Notes under the pieces: model-generated
Seen by the model: the letters and a program-made list of their open reading frames with translations, nothing else
The model's database searches: none
What the model was told of the DNA's origin: nothing
Translations under genes and position numbers: made by a program
Shown here: one piece after another, positions 5,830 through 13,991 of the stretch
Layout: the number at the start of each line of letters is the position of its first letter
Numbering within the stretch: position 1 is the first letter of the stretch
NCBI GenBank assembly: GCA_038203955.1
Contig: JBBRDK010000058.1
Span: forward strand, 1-21,764
DNA length: 21,764 nt
Direction of reading: 5' to 3'
Origin: JALYUA01 sp038203955
Lineage (GTDB): Bacteria > Acidobacteriota > Thermoanaerobaculia > UBA5066 > Gp7-AA6

Positions 5830-8529
5830 TCAATACCCCTTGAGAAAGCTCGCGACGCCGGCCCGCTGTCCGCCGGAAAGGGCGACGCAGCGGTCGACCG
5901 ACTCGAGCGTCTGGGCGAGAGGGCGGGCGGCGCCCTCGATCTTTCCCGCGCGCGCCGAAAAAAACTTCCTGACTTCCTCGCGGTGACCGGCGTCGCAGAA
6001 ATGGGCGCCGGCGCGGGGCAGGACCGGAAGGTATTCGCGAGGAAGCCTCGCGGCGATCGTGTCGAAGTTCGCCTTGAAGAACTGCCAGGAAGGCTCTCTC
6101 GTCTCGGGATGCCCCAGCGCGCGCCAGAGGATCGCGATCGATTCGCGAGAGTCGAGACCCGGATCGAGGAGAAGGTCGAGGGCCTTTCGATTCAGGTCGC
6201 GACTGCGGAACTCGCCCAGGGAGGTAAAGATCCGGTCCCGATCCCGATGTTCCGTCGATCGCCGGACTTCGGCCACGAGCCGCTCGAAGAAAGCGGCATC
6301 CCCGTCCCGCGCCGCGACGGAAAGGACGGTCGACACGAGCGCGGAGTCGACCGCGTTGCGATCCGCGAGCCACCGCCGGGCGAGATCCGCGGCCTCCTTT
6401 CCGAGCTCCGGGTCGCGTCCCGTCCCGGCGACGAGACCGAGCAGCTGCGGCCGCAGCATCTGGGCGTCTTCCGACTCTCCCGGTGACGGCCGCCACCCGA
6501 GCGCCCGCGCCCGGTCCCCGAACGAGGCCCGCAGAAATCGCTCGTACTGCGGCCTCACGGAATCGGCGACGAGATGGTCGCCGACGTTGCGGGCGATCTT
6601 CATGACGGTCGAAACGACTTCGCGATTCGGGTGGGGCGCGAAAGCCGACACGAGGGCCAGAGCCCTGGCCATCGAGATCCGCCCCGTTTCGGCGAACGCG
6701 GCGATGTCGCCGAGCACTCCGACGCGTTCGGCGAGCGTCAGCGGGCTCGCGTCCTTTCGCAGCAGCCGGTCCAGGAGGTCGCCGGCATAGAGAACCCGGT
6801 AGTACCCCACCTCGCCGGCGTTGGCGAGCACCCAGTCGGGGCACCCCTTCGCCGCCGGCAGCGGGAGCTCTCCCGAGGACGCCGTCAGAAGGACGCAGGC
6901 CGTCCCTTCGCCCGAGGCGGCGCCGCCGTACCGGGCGCAGACGGGAAGGTGCCAGAGAGCGCCGGAAGCGGCCTGGCCTTCGGGGAGAAACCGCTGCTGC
7001 CGCAGGCCGATGCGGGGAGACGCTCCGGGGGCGCAGCGCAGATCGGCGGTGACGAGGGGAAAGCCCGGCTGGTCGAGGAAGGTCGAGAAGGCGCGAGCGA
7101 TCCCGGGACTGCCCGCTCTCTCGAACGCGGCGAGAAAATCGGCGGACGTCGCGGTGCCGTACGCGTGGTCGGTGAGGTACCGCCGTATCCCCTCCCGGAA
7201 TTTCTCCGGCCCGACCCAGCTCTCGAACATCGCGATGACGGCCCCGCCCTTCCCGTAGCTGATGTCGTCGAAGGCGTTGTCGATGTCCGCCGGGGAGAGG
7301 ATCGGCTGGCGGATCCGCCGCGCGCTCTTCAAAGTGTCCTTATCGAGAGTCTCGGATCGGGCCGCAACGTCGGCGACTTCGGTCTCCCATTCCGGCTTCC
7401 AGTCCTTGAGCAGGCGAGCGGCCATCCACGTCGCGAACGACTCGTTCAACCAGGTGTCGTCCCACCACGCGAGCGTGACGAGGTCCCCGAACCACTGATG
7501 CGCCGACTCGTGCAGCGAGATGCTCGCGTGAAGACGGCGGAAGCTCGCCGACTCTTCCGAGGGCCTGGCCAGAAAGAGGTTCTCGTTCCAGGTGATGAGG
7601 CCCGCGTTTTCCATGGCGCCGAAGCGGACCGTCTGCGGAATCACGAGCGCGTCGAGCTTCTCGTAGGGATACGGAATCCCGAAATACGACTCCAGCCGGT
7701 CGAGAATCTGCCCCGACGTCTCTTTCGCCCAACGCGCCTCCCCGCCGCGGCCCCGCGGCACGAAGAGACGCAGAGGAACCGCGCGCCGGCCCGCGCGCCC
7801 GGCGTCGACGACGTCGAACGGGCCCACTCCGAACGCCATGAGATACGCGGGCAGCGGTTTCGTAGCCGCGAACGCGACCTCGCGGACGCCGTCGGGGGCG
7901 TCGGCTTCCTTCGTGATCGGAGTGTTGGAGACGGCGAGCTGGCCTCGCGGGATGCGCAGAGTGAGCTGCCAGGGGACCTTGTAGGACGGCTCGTCGAAGC
8001 ACGGAAACGCGCGGCGGGCGTCGGTCGCCTCGAACTGCGTGAACGCGTACCAGTCCTCGCCCACCTTCTGTCTGAAGATCCCCGTCGTATCGGTCGGTTG
8101 AATGGTGCCTCGATACGAGACCCGCAGCCCTGCGGCGCCGGGGGCCGCGGGAGGATCGAGAGCGAAGCCCACGAAATCCTCCCCTCCGGCGACGGTGACC
8201 GCCTTCGAGCTTCGTCCGTTCTGCGTCAAGACCGCCGAGTCGATCTCGAGCTCCCGGGCGTTCAACCAGAGGACCGGCATCGGACGGTCGAAGCGCAGGT
8301 CGATCTCGATGTCGCCGTCGAAGGAGTCCTTCGACGGGTCGACCGCGAGAATCACGGAGTACCGGAGAGGCGAGACTCCCGACGGCAGCCGCAGCGTCGG
8401 CAAAGCACCGGCGCCCGCGGCGGCCTTCCGCGAGGAGGCATTCCCCTTCGCAGGCGCCTGGGCCGCGGCGAGGGTCGCGCCGCTCCAGAGCAGCGCCGCC
8501 AGCAAAACCCCGAGTCGAACCGGCTTCAT
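5830..8529 (-). CDS. M1 family metallo-aminopeptidase, exported
   Basis: An 899-aa gluzincin aminopeptidase (PepN/ERAP-type), which removes N-terminal residues from peptides. A signal peptide (residues 1 to about 24, ending in an Ala-rich site) and a low-complexity Ala/Ser/Lys linker to about 42 precede the beta-saddle domain (45-240). The exopeptidase motif GAMEN is at 304-308. Zinc site: HESAH (His340, catalytic Glu341, His344) and Glu363 in NESFATWMA. The transition-state Tyr is Tyr425 in ISYGKGG. A helical C-terminal ERAP1-like domain fills about 520-890. All catalytic residues are present and the length is normal. GGAGG lies 5 nt before the ATG at 8529. It is placed between a membrane-anchored hypothetical gene upstream and a hydrolase gene 7 nt downstream, probably in one transcript. 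The signal peptide implies periplasmic or secreted peptide scavenging. Confidence 0.95.
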   Translation of the reverse strand: MKPVRLGVLLAALLWSGATLAAAQAPAKGNASSRKAAAGAGALPTLRLPSGVSPLRYSVILAVDPSKDSFDGDIEIDLRFDRPMPVLWLNARELEIDSAVLTQNGRSSKAVTVAGGEDFVGFALDPPAAPGAAGLRVSYRGTIQPTDTTGIFRQKVGEDWYAFTQFEATDARRAFPCFDEPSYKVPWQLTLRIPRGQLAVSNTPITKEADAPDGVREVAFAATKPLPAYLMAFGVGPFDVVDAGRAGRRAVPLRLFVPRGRGGEARWAKETSGQILDRLESYFGIPYPYEKLDALVIPQTVRFGAMENAGLITWNENLFLARPSEESASFRRLHASISLHESAHQWFGDLVTLAWWDDTWLNESFATWMAARLLKDWKPEWETEVADVAARSETLDKDTLKSARRIRQPILSPADIDNAFDDISYGKGGAVIAMFESWVGPEKFREGIRRYLTDHAYGTATSADFLAAFERAGSPGIARAFSTFLDQPGFPLVTADLRCAPGASPRIGLRQQRFLPEGQAASGALWHLPVCARYGGAASGEGTACVLLTASSGELPLPAAKGCPDWVLANAGEVGYYRVLYAGDLLDRLLRKDASPLTLAERVGVLGDIAAFAETGRISMARALALVSAFAPHPNREVVSTVMKIARNVGDHLVADSVRPQYERFLRASFGDRARALGWRPSPGESEDAQMLRPQLLGLVAGTGRDPELGKEAADLARRWLADRNAVDSALVSTVLSVAARDGDAAFFERLVAEVRRSTEHRDRDRIFTSLGEFRSRDLNRKALDLLLDPGLDSRESIAILWRALGHPETREPSWQFFKANFDTIAARLPREYLPVLPRAGAHFCDAGHREEVRKFFSARAGKIEGAARPLAQTLESVDRCVALSGGQRAGVASFLKGY

Positions 8530-8552
8530 CGAGCCTCCTCAGGCGGAGTTTT

Positions 8553-8580
8553 CAGTCAGCAGTTCACAGGAGTCAGTTTT
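8553..8580. repeat. Degenerate heptamer array (CAG every 7 bp)
   Basis: CAG recurs at exactly 7-bp intervals four times on the plus strand. The array lies between the M1 peptidase start and the stop of the upstream hypothetical gene, and covers that stop codon (8573-8575). It is the weakest of the arrays. Confidence 0.5.
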
Positions 8581-9220
8581 TCGATTCCCGATTCCCGATT
8601 CCCGATTCCCGGCTCCGTTCGGCCCCGCCTCCCGCCTCCCGCCTCCCGCCTTCCGTCTCGAAGAGCACCTCCACCACCGGGTGCAGCTCGAGGCCGCTGT
8701 CCGCCGCCCCCGGCTGGAAGTGCGTGAAGTCGAAGAATCCCACGCCCGTTACGACGACGGGCCATCCGCCCGGGGGCCTCTTCCCGCGAGTCCGGGCCTC
8801 AATCTCCGATCGCGCGCGGCGAAAGCGCTCTTCGAATCCGCTCCCCGGCGCCTCCGCCGGGTCGGGAATCTCCACCACCATCGTCTGAGACGGCGCCTCC
8901 GGATCGGCGATGACGAGATGAAGGTCGCGGTCGAGCTGCCGGTGCACGGAGATGAGCCGCGCGTGCACCCGGTAGAGCGTCGTCTCCCACGGGGAGATCC
9001 GGGTGCTCTCGGGGGCGGAACGGGCGGGCCTCGGCACCCGTCTCAGGGCGGAGACGGTCGTCTCGACGAGCGTCAACACGATCCGCCCGCGCGTGGAGTC
9101 GGTCAGAGTCTTCACCGGCCACCTCTTGTGCGCGAAATAGTGCTCCAGCGCGAAGAAGAGGATGAGGAACTCCACGACGAGTAAGGAGATGAACGGTGTC
9201 CGCGAGCCCCGGCGAGCCAT
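8573..9220 (-). CDS. Membrane-anchored conserved hypothetical protein with a repeat-derived C-terminus
   Basis: A 215-aa protein with one hydrophobic segment (about residues 10-26) that would anchor it with the bulk outside the membrane. The globular part carries the phrases RDLHLVIADPEAPSQTMVVEIPDP (about 98-121) and VVVTGVGFFDFTHFQP with GLELHPV (about 156-182). I recall this set from a family of uncharacterised bacterial proteins that normally end shortly after ELHPV, probably with a beta-barrel fold. Here about 25 further residues (191-215, rich in Gly, Arg, Ser and Glu) are encoded by heptamer arrays at 8582-8654, so the stop codon lies in repeat DNA. The ATG at 9220 has GGAGA about 11 nt upstream. 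It probably heads the transcript with the M1 peptidase. Confidence 0.78.
   Translation of the reverse strand: MARRGSRTPFISLLVVEFLILFFALEHYFAHKRWPVKTLTDSTRGRIVLTLVETTVSALRRVPRPARSAPESTRISPWETTLYRVHARLISVHRQLDRDLHLVIADPEAPSQTMVVEIPDPAEAPGSGFEERFRRARSEIEARTRGKRPPGGWPVVVTGVGFFDFTHFQPGAADSGLELHPVVEVLFETEGGRREAGGGAERSRESGIGNRESKN
8582..8616. repeat. Heptamer array CGATTCC x4 plus a decayed unit
   Basis: Four exact 7-bp units CGATTCC on the plus strand, then CGGCTCC. On the minus strand the unit is the same heptamer as the array at 20744-20785. The array is inside the 3' end of the hypothetical gene and encodes part of its tail. Confidence 0.95.
8627..8654. repeat. Heptamer array GCCTCCC x3 plus GCCTTCC
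   Basis: Three exact units GCCTCCC and one GCCTTCC on the plus strand, inside the reading frame of the hypothetical gene. The same unit occurs at 20877-20890, and its reverse complement (GGGAGGC) at 5068-5074. Confidence 0.95.
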
Positions 9221-9280
9221 GCGGAGGGAGTCTCCGTCATCCGCGAGGAATTGTCAGCCTGGGGAGGCGGGCCGGGAATC

Positions 9281-9338
9281 GGGAGCCGAGCGACCTACGG
9301 GAGCGAGACGGCCGCGGTACTCCGCGGTCAACTACATC
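9281..9338 (+). repeat. 58-bp repeat, copy B1
   Basis: A full 58-bp unit with T at unit position 16 and C at position 55, both shared with copy B2 and not with the other loci. It is preceded directly by one GGGAATC heptamer and lies in the 354-bp spacer between two divergent genes. Confidence 0.95.
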
Positions 9339-9396
9339 GGGAGCCGAGCGACCTACGGGAACGAGACGGCCGCGGTACTCCGCGGTCAACTACATC
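9339..9396 (+). repeat. 58-bp repeat, copy B2
   Basis: Follows B1 head to tail with no spacer and differs from it by one base (A instead of G in GGGAGCGAG). A broken third start, GGGAGCCGA, follows at 9397-9405. Confidence 0.95.
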
Positions 9397-9453
9397 GGGA
9401 GCCGAAAGCAGGAGCGATCGAACAGCGCCTTTCGCCCTTCGTGCAGAGCCGAA

Positions 9454-9481
9454 CGCCCAGCGCCCAGCGCCGAGCGCCCAG
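9454..9481. repeat. Heptamer array CGCCCAG x4 (one variant)
   Basis: Four 7-bp units on the plus strand, CGCCCAG with the third unit CGCCGAG. The array lies 38 bp upstream of the PadR promoter, in the spacer that also holds 58-bp copies B1 and B2. Confidence 0.9.
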
Positions 9482-9518
9482 CGAACAAAACCTTCCGGCG
9501 CGCCCCACGTACTTCCCC

Positions 9519-9556
9519 TTGACATTCGACAGGAGCGGGTCAAAACTCCGGTCGAA
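9519..9556 (+). promoter_or_regulatory. padR promoter region with an inverted repeat (candidate operator)
   Basis: A perfect -35 box TTGACA (9519-9524) is followed after 17 bp by a weak AAAACT (9542-9547). Directly after the -35 box, TTCGAC (9525-9530) and GTCGAA (9551-9556) form an inverted repeat. The inner GGAG and CTCC extend the dyad so that it encloses the -10 position. A repressor bound there would block the promoter, which suits PadR autorepression. It is not the ATGT-N8-ACAT operator known for some PadR proteins. Confidence 0.5.
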
Positions 9557-9564
9557 CATCAAAA

Positions 9565-9569
9565 AGGAG
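9565..9569 (+). promoter_or_regulatory. Ribosome binding site deciding the padR start
   Basis: AGGAG within an A-rich tract, 5 nt before the GTG at 9575. It fixes the PadR start at that GTG although the frame is open much further upstream through the repeats. Confidence 0.8.
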
Positions 9570-9574
9570 ACTCC

Positions 9575-9907
9575 GTGGCCGATCCCAAGAGCGACCTTCT
9601 CCAGGGAACCCTGGACGTCCTGATCCTGAAAACCCTCTCCGCAGCCCCGATGCACGGGTGGGGGATCTCGCAGCGGATCCAGCAGGTCTCCGAAGACGTC
9701 CTGCGCGTCAACCAGGGCTCCCTCTATCCGGCGCTCTACCGGCTGGAAAGCCAGGGCTGGATCAAGTCGGAGTGGGGCGTCTCGGAAAACAACCGGAAGG
9801 CCAAGTTCTACGAGCTGACCCGCGCCGGCAGGCGGCAGCTCGACACCGAGACCGAGAGCTGGGAGCGCTTCTCCTCGGCGGTCGCCCGAGTGCTGCAGAC
9901 CACCTGA
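9575..9907 (+). CDS. PadR family transcriptional regulator
   Basis: A 110-aa PadR protein of the short type, a winged-helix DNA-binding domain with little after it. Typical phrases are present: LLQGTLDVLILKTLS (8-22), MHGWGISQRIQ (26-36), NQGSLYPALYRLE in the recognition region, and the wing KAKFYELTRAGRRQL. The GTG at 9575 is chosen for its strong AGGAG. It is followed after 31 bp by the ADOP permease gene on the same strand. PadR next to ADOP is a common arrangement in Acidobacteriota, where the regulator is presumed to repress the pair. The upstream inverted repeat overlapping the promoter could be its operator. The inducing signal is unknown. Confidence 0.93.
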   Translation: MADPKSDLLQGTLDVLILKTLSAAPMHGWGISQRIQQVSEDVLRVNQGSLYPALYRLESQGWIKSEWGVSENNRKAKFYELTRAGRRQLDTETESWERFSSAVARVLQTT

Positions 9908-9938
9908 TTCGCCGCCCGCCCAACAAAAGGAAACGCCC

Positions 9939-12593
9939 ATGAACGGGAAAATCGCGCCGGGGATCCGAAATCTCTTCTCGAAGAAGAAGGCGGAACGCGA
10001 GCTCGACGACGAGATGCGATTCCACCTCGAAATGGAGATCGAGAAGAACCTCGCGCGAGGCCTCTCTCCCGAGGAAGCGCGCCGGGAGGCGCTCAAGAGC
10101 TTCGGGGGCGTCGAGAAGTTCAAGGACGAGGTCCGCGACCAGAGCGTCGTCCGTTTCTTAGAGACGGTCGTCCAGGACCTGAAGTACGGCCTGCGCGCGC
10201 TCTGGAAGAACCCGGCATTCTCCGTCGCGGCCGTGATGACGCTGGCGCTCGGGATCGGGGCGAACACCGCCATCTTCTCGGTCGTCAACGGCGTCCTCTT
10301 ACAGTCGCTGCCGTACGGAGGTGGCGAGAGGCTCGTTCGGCTGCGCATGGACGCGCCCGCCGCTCACGTCGAGGACGCGGGATTCTCGCCTCTCGAGTTC
10401 GCGGACTACAAGGCTCAGACTCGGAGCTTCGACAGCCTCGTCGAATACCACTCGATGTGGTTCGTGCTGCTGGGCCGCAAGGAGCCGGAGCGCGTCCAGA
10501 CGGGCGTCGTCTCGGCCGACTTCTTCGACACACTCGGCGTCCGGCCGCTCCTCGGCCGCACCTTCCGCAAGGGCGAAGACGCGCACGGCGCGGAACCGGT
10601 GCTGGTGCTCTCGTACGCCTACTGGATGCGCGCGTTCGGCGGCGACCCGAAGGTGGTCGGGCGCGTCTTCGAGATGAACGACAAGTCCCACACGGTCGTG
10701 GGGGTCCTTCCGCCGATCCCCGGCTATCCGCAGGAAAACGACATCTACATGGCCGTTTCGGCCTGCCCGTTCCGCTCGCGTCCGATGACGGAATCGAACC
10801 GGCGGGCGCGGATGCTCCAGGTCTTCGGCCGCATGAAGCCCGGCGTCTCCCTCGCCGCGGCGACGAGCGACCTGACCACCGTCGCCGGACGGCTCAAGAA
10901 CGCGTACCCCGACGCCTATCCCCAGGCCGGGTTCAACGTCGCGCCTCTGTCTCTGCGCGTCGAGATGACGCGGCAGGCGCGGCCCACTTTCCTGATCCTG
11001 CTCGGCACGGTCGGGCTCGTTCTGCTGCTCGCCTGCGCCAACGTCGCCAACCTTTCGCTCGCGCGGCTGATCCGCCGGGAGCGCGAGATGGCGCTGCGGT
11101 CCGCTCTCGGCGCCGACCGCCGGCGACTCGCCCGGCAGCTCCTGACCGAGACGACGGTCCTCGGCCTGGTCGGCGGATTGCTCGGGCTGGTCCTCGCTCG
11201 CGCCGGCCTGCATCTTCTGGTCGCCTTCGCGACCCGCTTCACGCCGCGCGCGACAGAGATCCGAATCGACGGCCCGGTCCTGATCTTCACACTCGCCGTG
11301 TCTCTGGGCACCGGGATCGCGCTCGGTCTCATCCCCGCCGTGTCCCGCCGGCGGGACCTCGTGACGTCGCTTCACGAGGGAGGAGAGCGCGCCAGCGCGG
11401 GCGGCGGCCGCCATCGCGTACGCAACCTCCTGATCGTCTCGCAGGTCGCGATCTCCTTCGTTCTGCTGATCGGAGCGGGACTGATGGTCCGCACGCTCTG
11501 GAACCTGCAGCAGGTCGATCCCGGGTTCCAGACGGAGAAGGTCCTGACGATGCGGGTGGACCTGAACTTCTCGAAGTACGACACGCGGGACAAGAGGCTC
11601 GCGTTTCACGAGCAGCTCCTCCGCCGCATTCAGACGGAGCAGGGCGTCGTCTCCGCCGCGACCTCCGGGACCTTTCCGTTGAACGAGGGCGGCCCAGGCA
11701 ACGGGAACGGACAGTTCGAGATCGAAGGGCAGCCGGCCGCGGAGGCGGACCTCCGCCTCCAGGCCGACTTCCAGCAGGTCAGCGCGGACTACTTCCGCAC
11801 GATCCAGATTCCGCTCATGCGCGGGCGCACCTTCTCGCCCGCCGACCGCGTCGATCGTCCGCTCGTCGCGCTGGTTAACCAGACGATGGCGCGCCACTAC
11901 TGGCCCACCGAGGATCCTCTCGGCCGCCGTTTCTCGTTCGACCAGAAGAGGACCTGGGTGACGATCGTGGGCGTGGTCGGGGACGTCCGCCAGTACGGCC
12001 TCGCGGCCGCTCCGTCCGATCAGATCTATCTCTCGCTTCTTCAGTACCCGACGCTGTCGTCGACTTTCCTGATCCGCACCGTCTCGAACCCGATGAGCAT
12101 GGAAAAGCTCGCGAGAGACACCGTGCACGGGATGGATCCGGACCAGCCGGTGGACCATTTCCGCACGCTCGAGCAGGTCCGCAGCAACAGCCTCGCGTCC
12201 CCGCGGCTGACCGCGCTGCTCCTCGCGCTCTTTGCGGTGCTCGCGCTCGTCATCACGGCGACCGGAATCACGGGCGTGCTCGCGTTTTCCGTCAGCCAGC
12301 GGTTCCAGGAGTTCGGCATCCGGATGGCTCTCGGCGCCGCGCCGGGGTCCGTGCTGCGGATGGTGCTCAGCCAGGGGATGTCCCTCGTCGGGGTCGGGCT
12401 CGGACTGGGGCTCGCCGTCGCCCTCCTTTTCGCGCGCCTCCTGTCGGGGCTGCTCTTCGGGGTACGCCCGACCGACCCGGTGACGTTCGCGTCGGTGGCG
12501 CTCGTTCTTCTCGGAGTGGCCGCGGCCGCCTGCTTCTTCCCCGCCCGCCGCGCGACCGGCGCGGACCCGATGCACGCCCTGCGAAATCGGTAG
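9939..12593 (+). CDS. ADOP-type duplicated FtsX/MacB-like ABC permease
   Basis: An 884-aa inner-membrane protein of the acidobacterial duplicated orphan permease type. A cytoplasmic N-terminal region (about 1-90, AERELDDEMRFHLE and GLSPEEARREALKSFGG) precedes transmembrane helix 1 (about 94-120). Then follow a MacB-like periplasmic domain (about 125-345), an FtsX domain with three helices (about 350-470) and the mark LRSALGADRRRL, then the second half: one helix (about 497-518), a second periplasmic domain, and a C-terminal FtsX domain with the parallel mark GIRMALGAAPGSVLR. That gives eight helices in two repeats. No ATPase gene is adjacent, as is usual for the family. By analogy with MacB and LolCE it may move or extract envelope molecules by mechanotransmission; the substrate is unknown. 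AAAAGGAAA precedes the ATG. It is co-transcribed with padR. Confidence 0.95.
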   Translation: MNGKIAPGIRNLFSKKKAERELDDEMRFHLEMEIEKNLARGLSPEEARREALKSFGGVEKFKDEVRDQSVVRFLETVVQDLKYGLRALWKNPAFSVAAVMTLALGIGANTAIFSVVNGVLLQSLPYGGGERLVRLRMDAPAAHVEDAGFSPLEFADYKAQTRSFDSLVEYHSMWFVLLGRKEPERVQTGVVSADFFDTLGVRPLLGRTFRKGEDAHGAEPVLVLSYAYWMRAFGGDPKVVGRVFEMNDKSHTVVGVLPPIPGYPQENDIYMAVSACPFRSRPMTESNRRARMLQVFGRMKPGVSLAAATSDLTTVAGRLKNAYPDAYPQAGFNVAPLSLRVEMTRQARPTFLILLGTVGLVLLLACANVANLSLARLIRREREMALRSALGADRRRLARQLLTETTVLGLVGGLLGLVLARAGLHLLVAFATRFTPRATEIRIDGPVLIFTLAVSLGTGIALGLIPAVSRRRDLVTSLHEGGERASAGGGRHRVRNLLIVSQVAISFVLLIGAGLMVRTLWNLQQVDPGFQTEKVLTMRVDLNFSKYDTRDKRLAFHEQLLRRIQTEQGVVSAATSGTFPLNEGGPGNGNGQFEIEGQPAAEADLRLQADFQQVSADYFRTIQIPLMRGRTFSPADRVDRPLVALVNQTMARHYWPTEDPLGRRFSFDQKRTWVTIVGVVGDVRQYGLAAAPSDQIYLSLLQYPTLSSTFLIRTVSNPMSMEKLARDTVHGMDPDQPVDHFRTLEQVRSNSLASPRLTALLLALFAVLALVITATGITGVLAFSVSQRFQEFGIRMALGAAPGSVLRMVLSQGMSLVGVGLGLGLAVALLFARLLSGLLFGVRPTDPVTFASVALVLLGVAAAACFFPARRATGADPMHALRNR

Positions 12594-12601
12594 CGCGGCC
12601 C

Positions 12602-12627
12602 GAGCGCAGCGCGGAAAGGCGCCGCTC
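12602..12627 (+). terminator. GC-rich hairpin after the ADOP gene (possible terminator)
   Basis: GAGCG and GCGC (separated by a 2-nt bulge) can pair with GCGC and CGCTC across a loop GGAAAG, 8 bp after the ADOP stop. There is no T-tract, so it is at best an atypical terminator between these convergent genes. Confidence 0.3.
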
Positions 12628-12688
12628 CGTCAAGAACAGTGGCGGCCCCTCGCGCGGAGGGACTCGCATCGGAAGGGAAGCGCCGGGG

Positions 12689-13471
12689 CTATGGAGCCGG
12701 CGACTCGGAAGCCAGCGCGTCCAGCTCGCGCTGCATCCGATCCCGGGTCTCGCCGACGGCGGCGGCGATCGCGTCCTCTTCGCCGCCGACGCTGATCGGG
12801 TCGAGCACGCGGACGGGGAGCCGGCCGCGACGGGACCGGAAGCGGGCCGTATCGACGATCGCGTCGAGGGGAGCGGCCACGACGGGAACGACCGGAACGC
12901 CCGCGGCGGCCGCGAGGCGGAACGCCCCGGTCTTGAAGGGCAGGAGCTCCCGGCCGGCATTGCGGGTTCCTTCGGGCATGAACCAGACGGAGATCCCTTC
13001 CTCCTTGAGCCTTCGGGCGGCGGCGGCGAGCATCCGGCGGGCCGCCTCCGAATTGCCGCGCTCGATGACGAGGTTTCCGGAGGCCCGGAAGAACCAGCCG
13101 AACAGCGGGATCTTCGAGATCTCGCGTTTACCGACCGCGACCGTCCGGCGCGGGACGATGGCGCCGTACACCAGCAGATCCATGATGCTCTGGTGGTTGG
13201 AGACGAAGACGCAGGGCCGCGACGCCGACAGCCTCGCCGCGTCCACGTCGATCCTCCACCCCATCAGCCGCACGACCCCGCCGCAGAAGAAGCGGGCGAA
13301 CAGAAAGACGTTGTTGCGGCTTCCGTGAGTGACGAGGAGAGCCACCAACCCGGTCGCCGAGCAGAGAAAAAACCAGACTCCGCCCGCCAGGAAACCGAGG
13401 AAGAACGCCAGGCGCTCGACGAGCGCTCTCAGGCGGACTGCCCGTGCTTTCGCCGCATCGACTCGTTCCAT
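12689..13471 (-). CDS. plsC: 1-acyl-sn-glycerol-3-phosphate acyltransferase (PlsC family)
   Basis: A 260-aa membrane-bound acyltransferase. PlsC-type enzymes add the second acyl chain to lysophosphatidate in phospholipid synthesis. A hydrophobic N-terminal region (about residues 21-48) supplies the membrane anchor. Motif I NHQSIMD (catalytic His93, Asp98), motif II around GKREISKIPLFGW (114-126), motif III FMPEGTRN (164-171, Glu167 and Arg170) and motif IV VPVVPVV (192-198) are all present. The ATG at 13471 has GGGGAG about 8 nt upstream and overlaps the DUF1572 gene by 43 bp; an ATG at 13510 is possible but overlaps more. It is the last gene of the leftward protease-DUF1572-PlsC block and converges on the ADOP gene. 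Family certain; chain and head-group preference unknown. Confidence 0.92.
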   Translation of the reverse strand: MERVDAAKARAVRLRALVERLAFFLGFLAGGVWFFLCSATGLVALLVTHGSRNNVFLFARFFCGGVVRLMGWRIDVDAARLSASRPCVFVSNHQSIMDLLVYGAIVPRRTVAVGKREISKIPLFGWFFRASGNLVIERGNSEAARRMLAAAARRLKEEGISVWFMPEGTRNAGRELLPFKTGAFRLAAAAGVPVVPVVAAPLDAIVDTARFRSRRGRLPVRVLDPISVGGEEDAIAAAVGETRDRMQRELDALASESPAP

Positions 13472-13989
13472 GCCTCCGACTCCCCGCGAGGGATCGAAAC
13501 GGAGCGCCATCCCGCTCCCGCAAAATACTTCGCGAGGAAGACGAGCTGCCCCGCGTGGTACGCGAAATGCGCGAGGTGCCGGGTGACCGCCGTCATGACC
13601 GTATGCGGCTCCGAGTTGATGCGGATCGTCCGCCCCAGATCCGCGGCGGTCAGCGGCTCGATCGCCGAGAAGGCCAGCGCCCAGGCGGACTCCCACCGGG
13701 CCATCAGCGCTTCTCGAGTCTCCCCTTCCGCCAGAAACTCGCGGTCGCGCTGCCGGTCGGGCTTGTCGCCGTCGGACGTCAGGAAGTCGGTGAAGCGGGA
13801 CCGCATGTTTCCACAGAGATGCTTGACGATGATCGCGATCGAGTTCGACTCCGGATCGATCTTCCGGAAGAAGTCGGCGTCGGAGACCTGCTCGAGGGCT
13901 CTCTCGACGAGCTTCTTGTGGCCCCGCAGGCGCCGGAGCGCATCCGGCAGATAGGCGGCGAGCGGGTCTTCCGGCAGTTCCGATGGCAC
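13429..13989 (-). CDS. DUF1572 protein (DinB superfamily)
   Basis: A 186-aa four-helix-bundle protein of the DinB/YfiT superfamily, DUF1572 branch, recognised from NSIAIIVKHLCGNMRSRFTD (49-68) and DKPDRQRDREF (75-85). The expected metal triad is His57, His141 and His145 (HFAYH). Members bind a divalent metal and are suspected thiol-dependent transferases, but this branch has no proven reaction. The GTG at 13989 follows the stop of the tricorn-like protease by 2 nt, so the two are very likely co-translated. The PlsC gene overlaps its 3' end. A second DinB protein lies on the far side of the protease, also leftward. Confidence 0.9.
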   Translation of the reverse strand: MPSELPEDPLAAYLPDALRRLRGHKKLVERALEQVSDADFFRKIDPESNSIAIIVKHLCGNMRSRFTDFLTSDGDKPDRQRDREFLAEGETREALMARWESAWALAFSAIEPLTAADLGRTIRINSEPHTVMTAVTRHLAHFAYHAGQLVFLAKYFAGAGWRSVSIPRGESEAWNESMRRKHGQSA

Positions 13990-13991
13990 GC

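Noticed and set aside
6574..8727. A 717-codon open frame on the plus strand opposite the M1 peptidase
   Set aside because: Antisense shadow of a clear aminopeptidase gene. It runs on through the repeats at 8582-8654, which is not expected of a conserved protein.
9281..9396. The tandem 58-bp copies as a CRISPR array
   Set aside because: Units are head to tail with no variable spacers, only two per locus, and there are no cas genes.
9162..9623. Open frames across the 58-bp repeats that give the repeated peptide ATYGSETAAVLRGQL
   Set aside because: They arise because the repeat unit lacks stops in several frames. They have no ribosome site and overlap the real padR start in another frame.
10299..12575. 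A 758-codon open frame on the minus strand opposite the ADOP gene
   Set aside because: It is an antisense shadow, very rich in charged residues and low in hydrophobic ones, with no motifs. The plus-strand permease is unmistakable.
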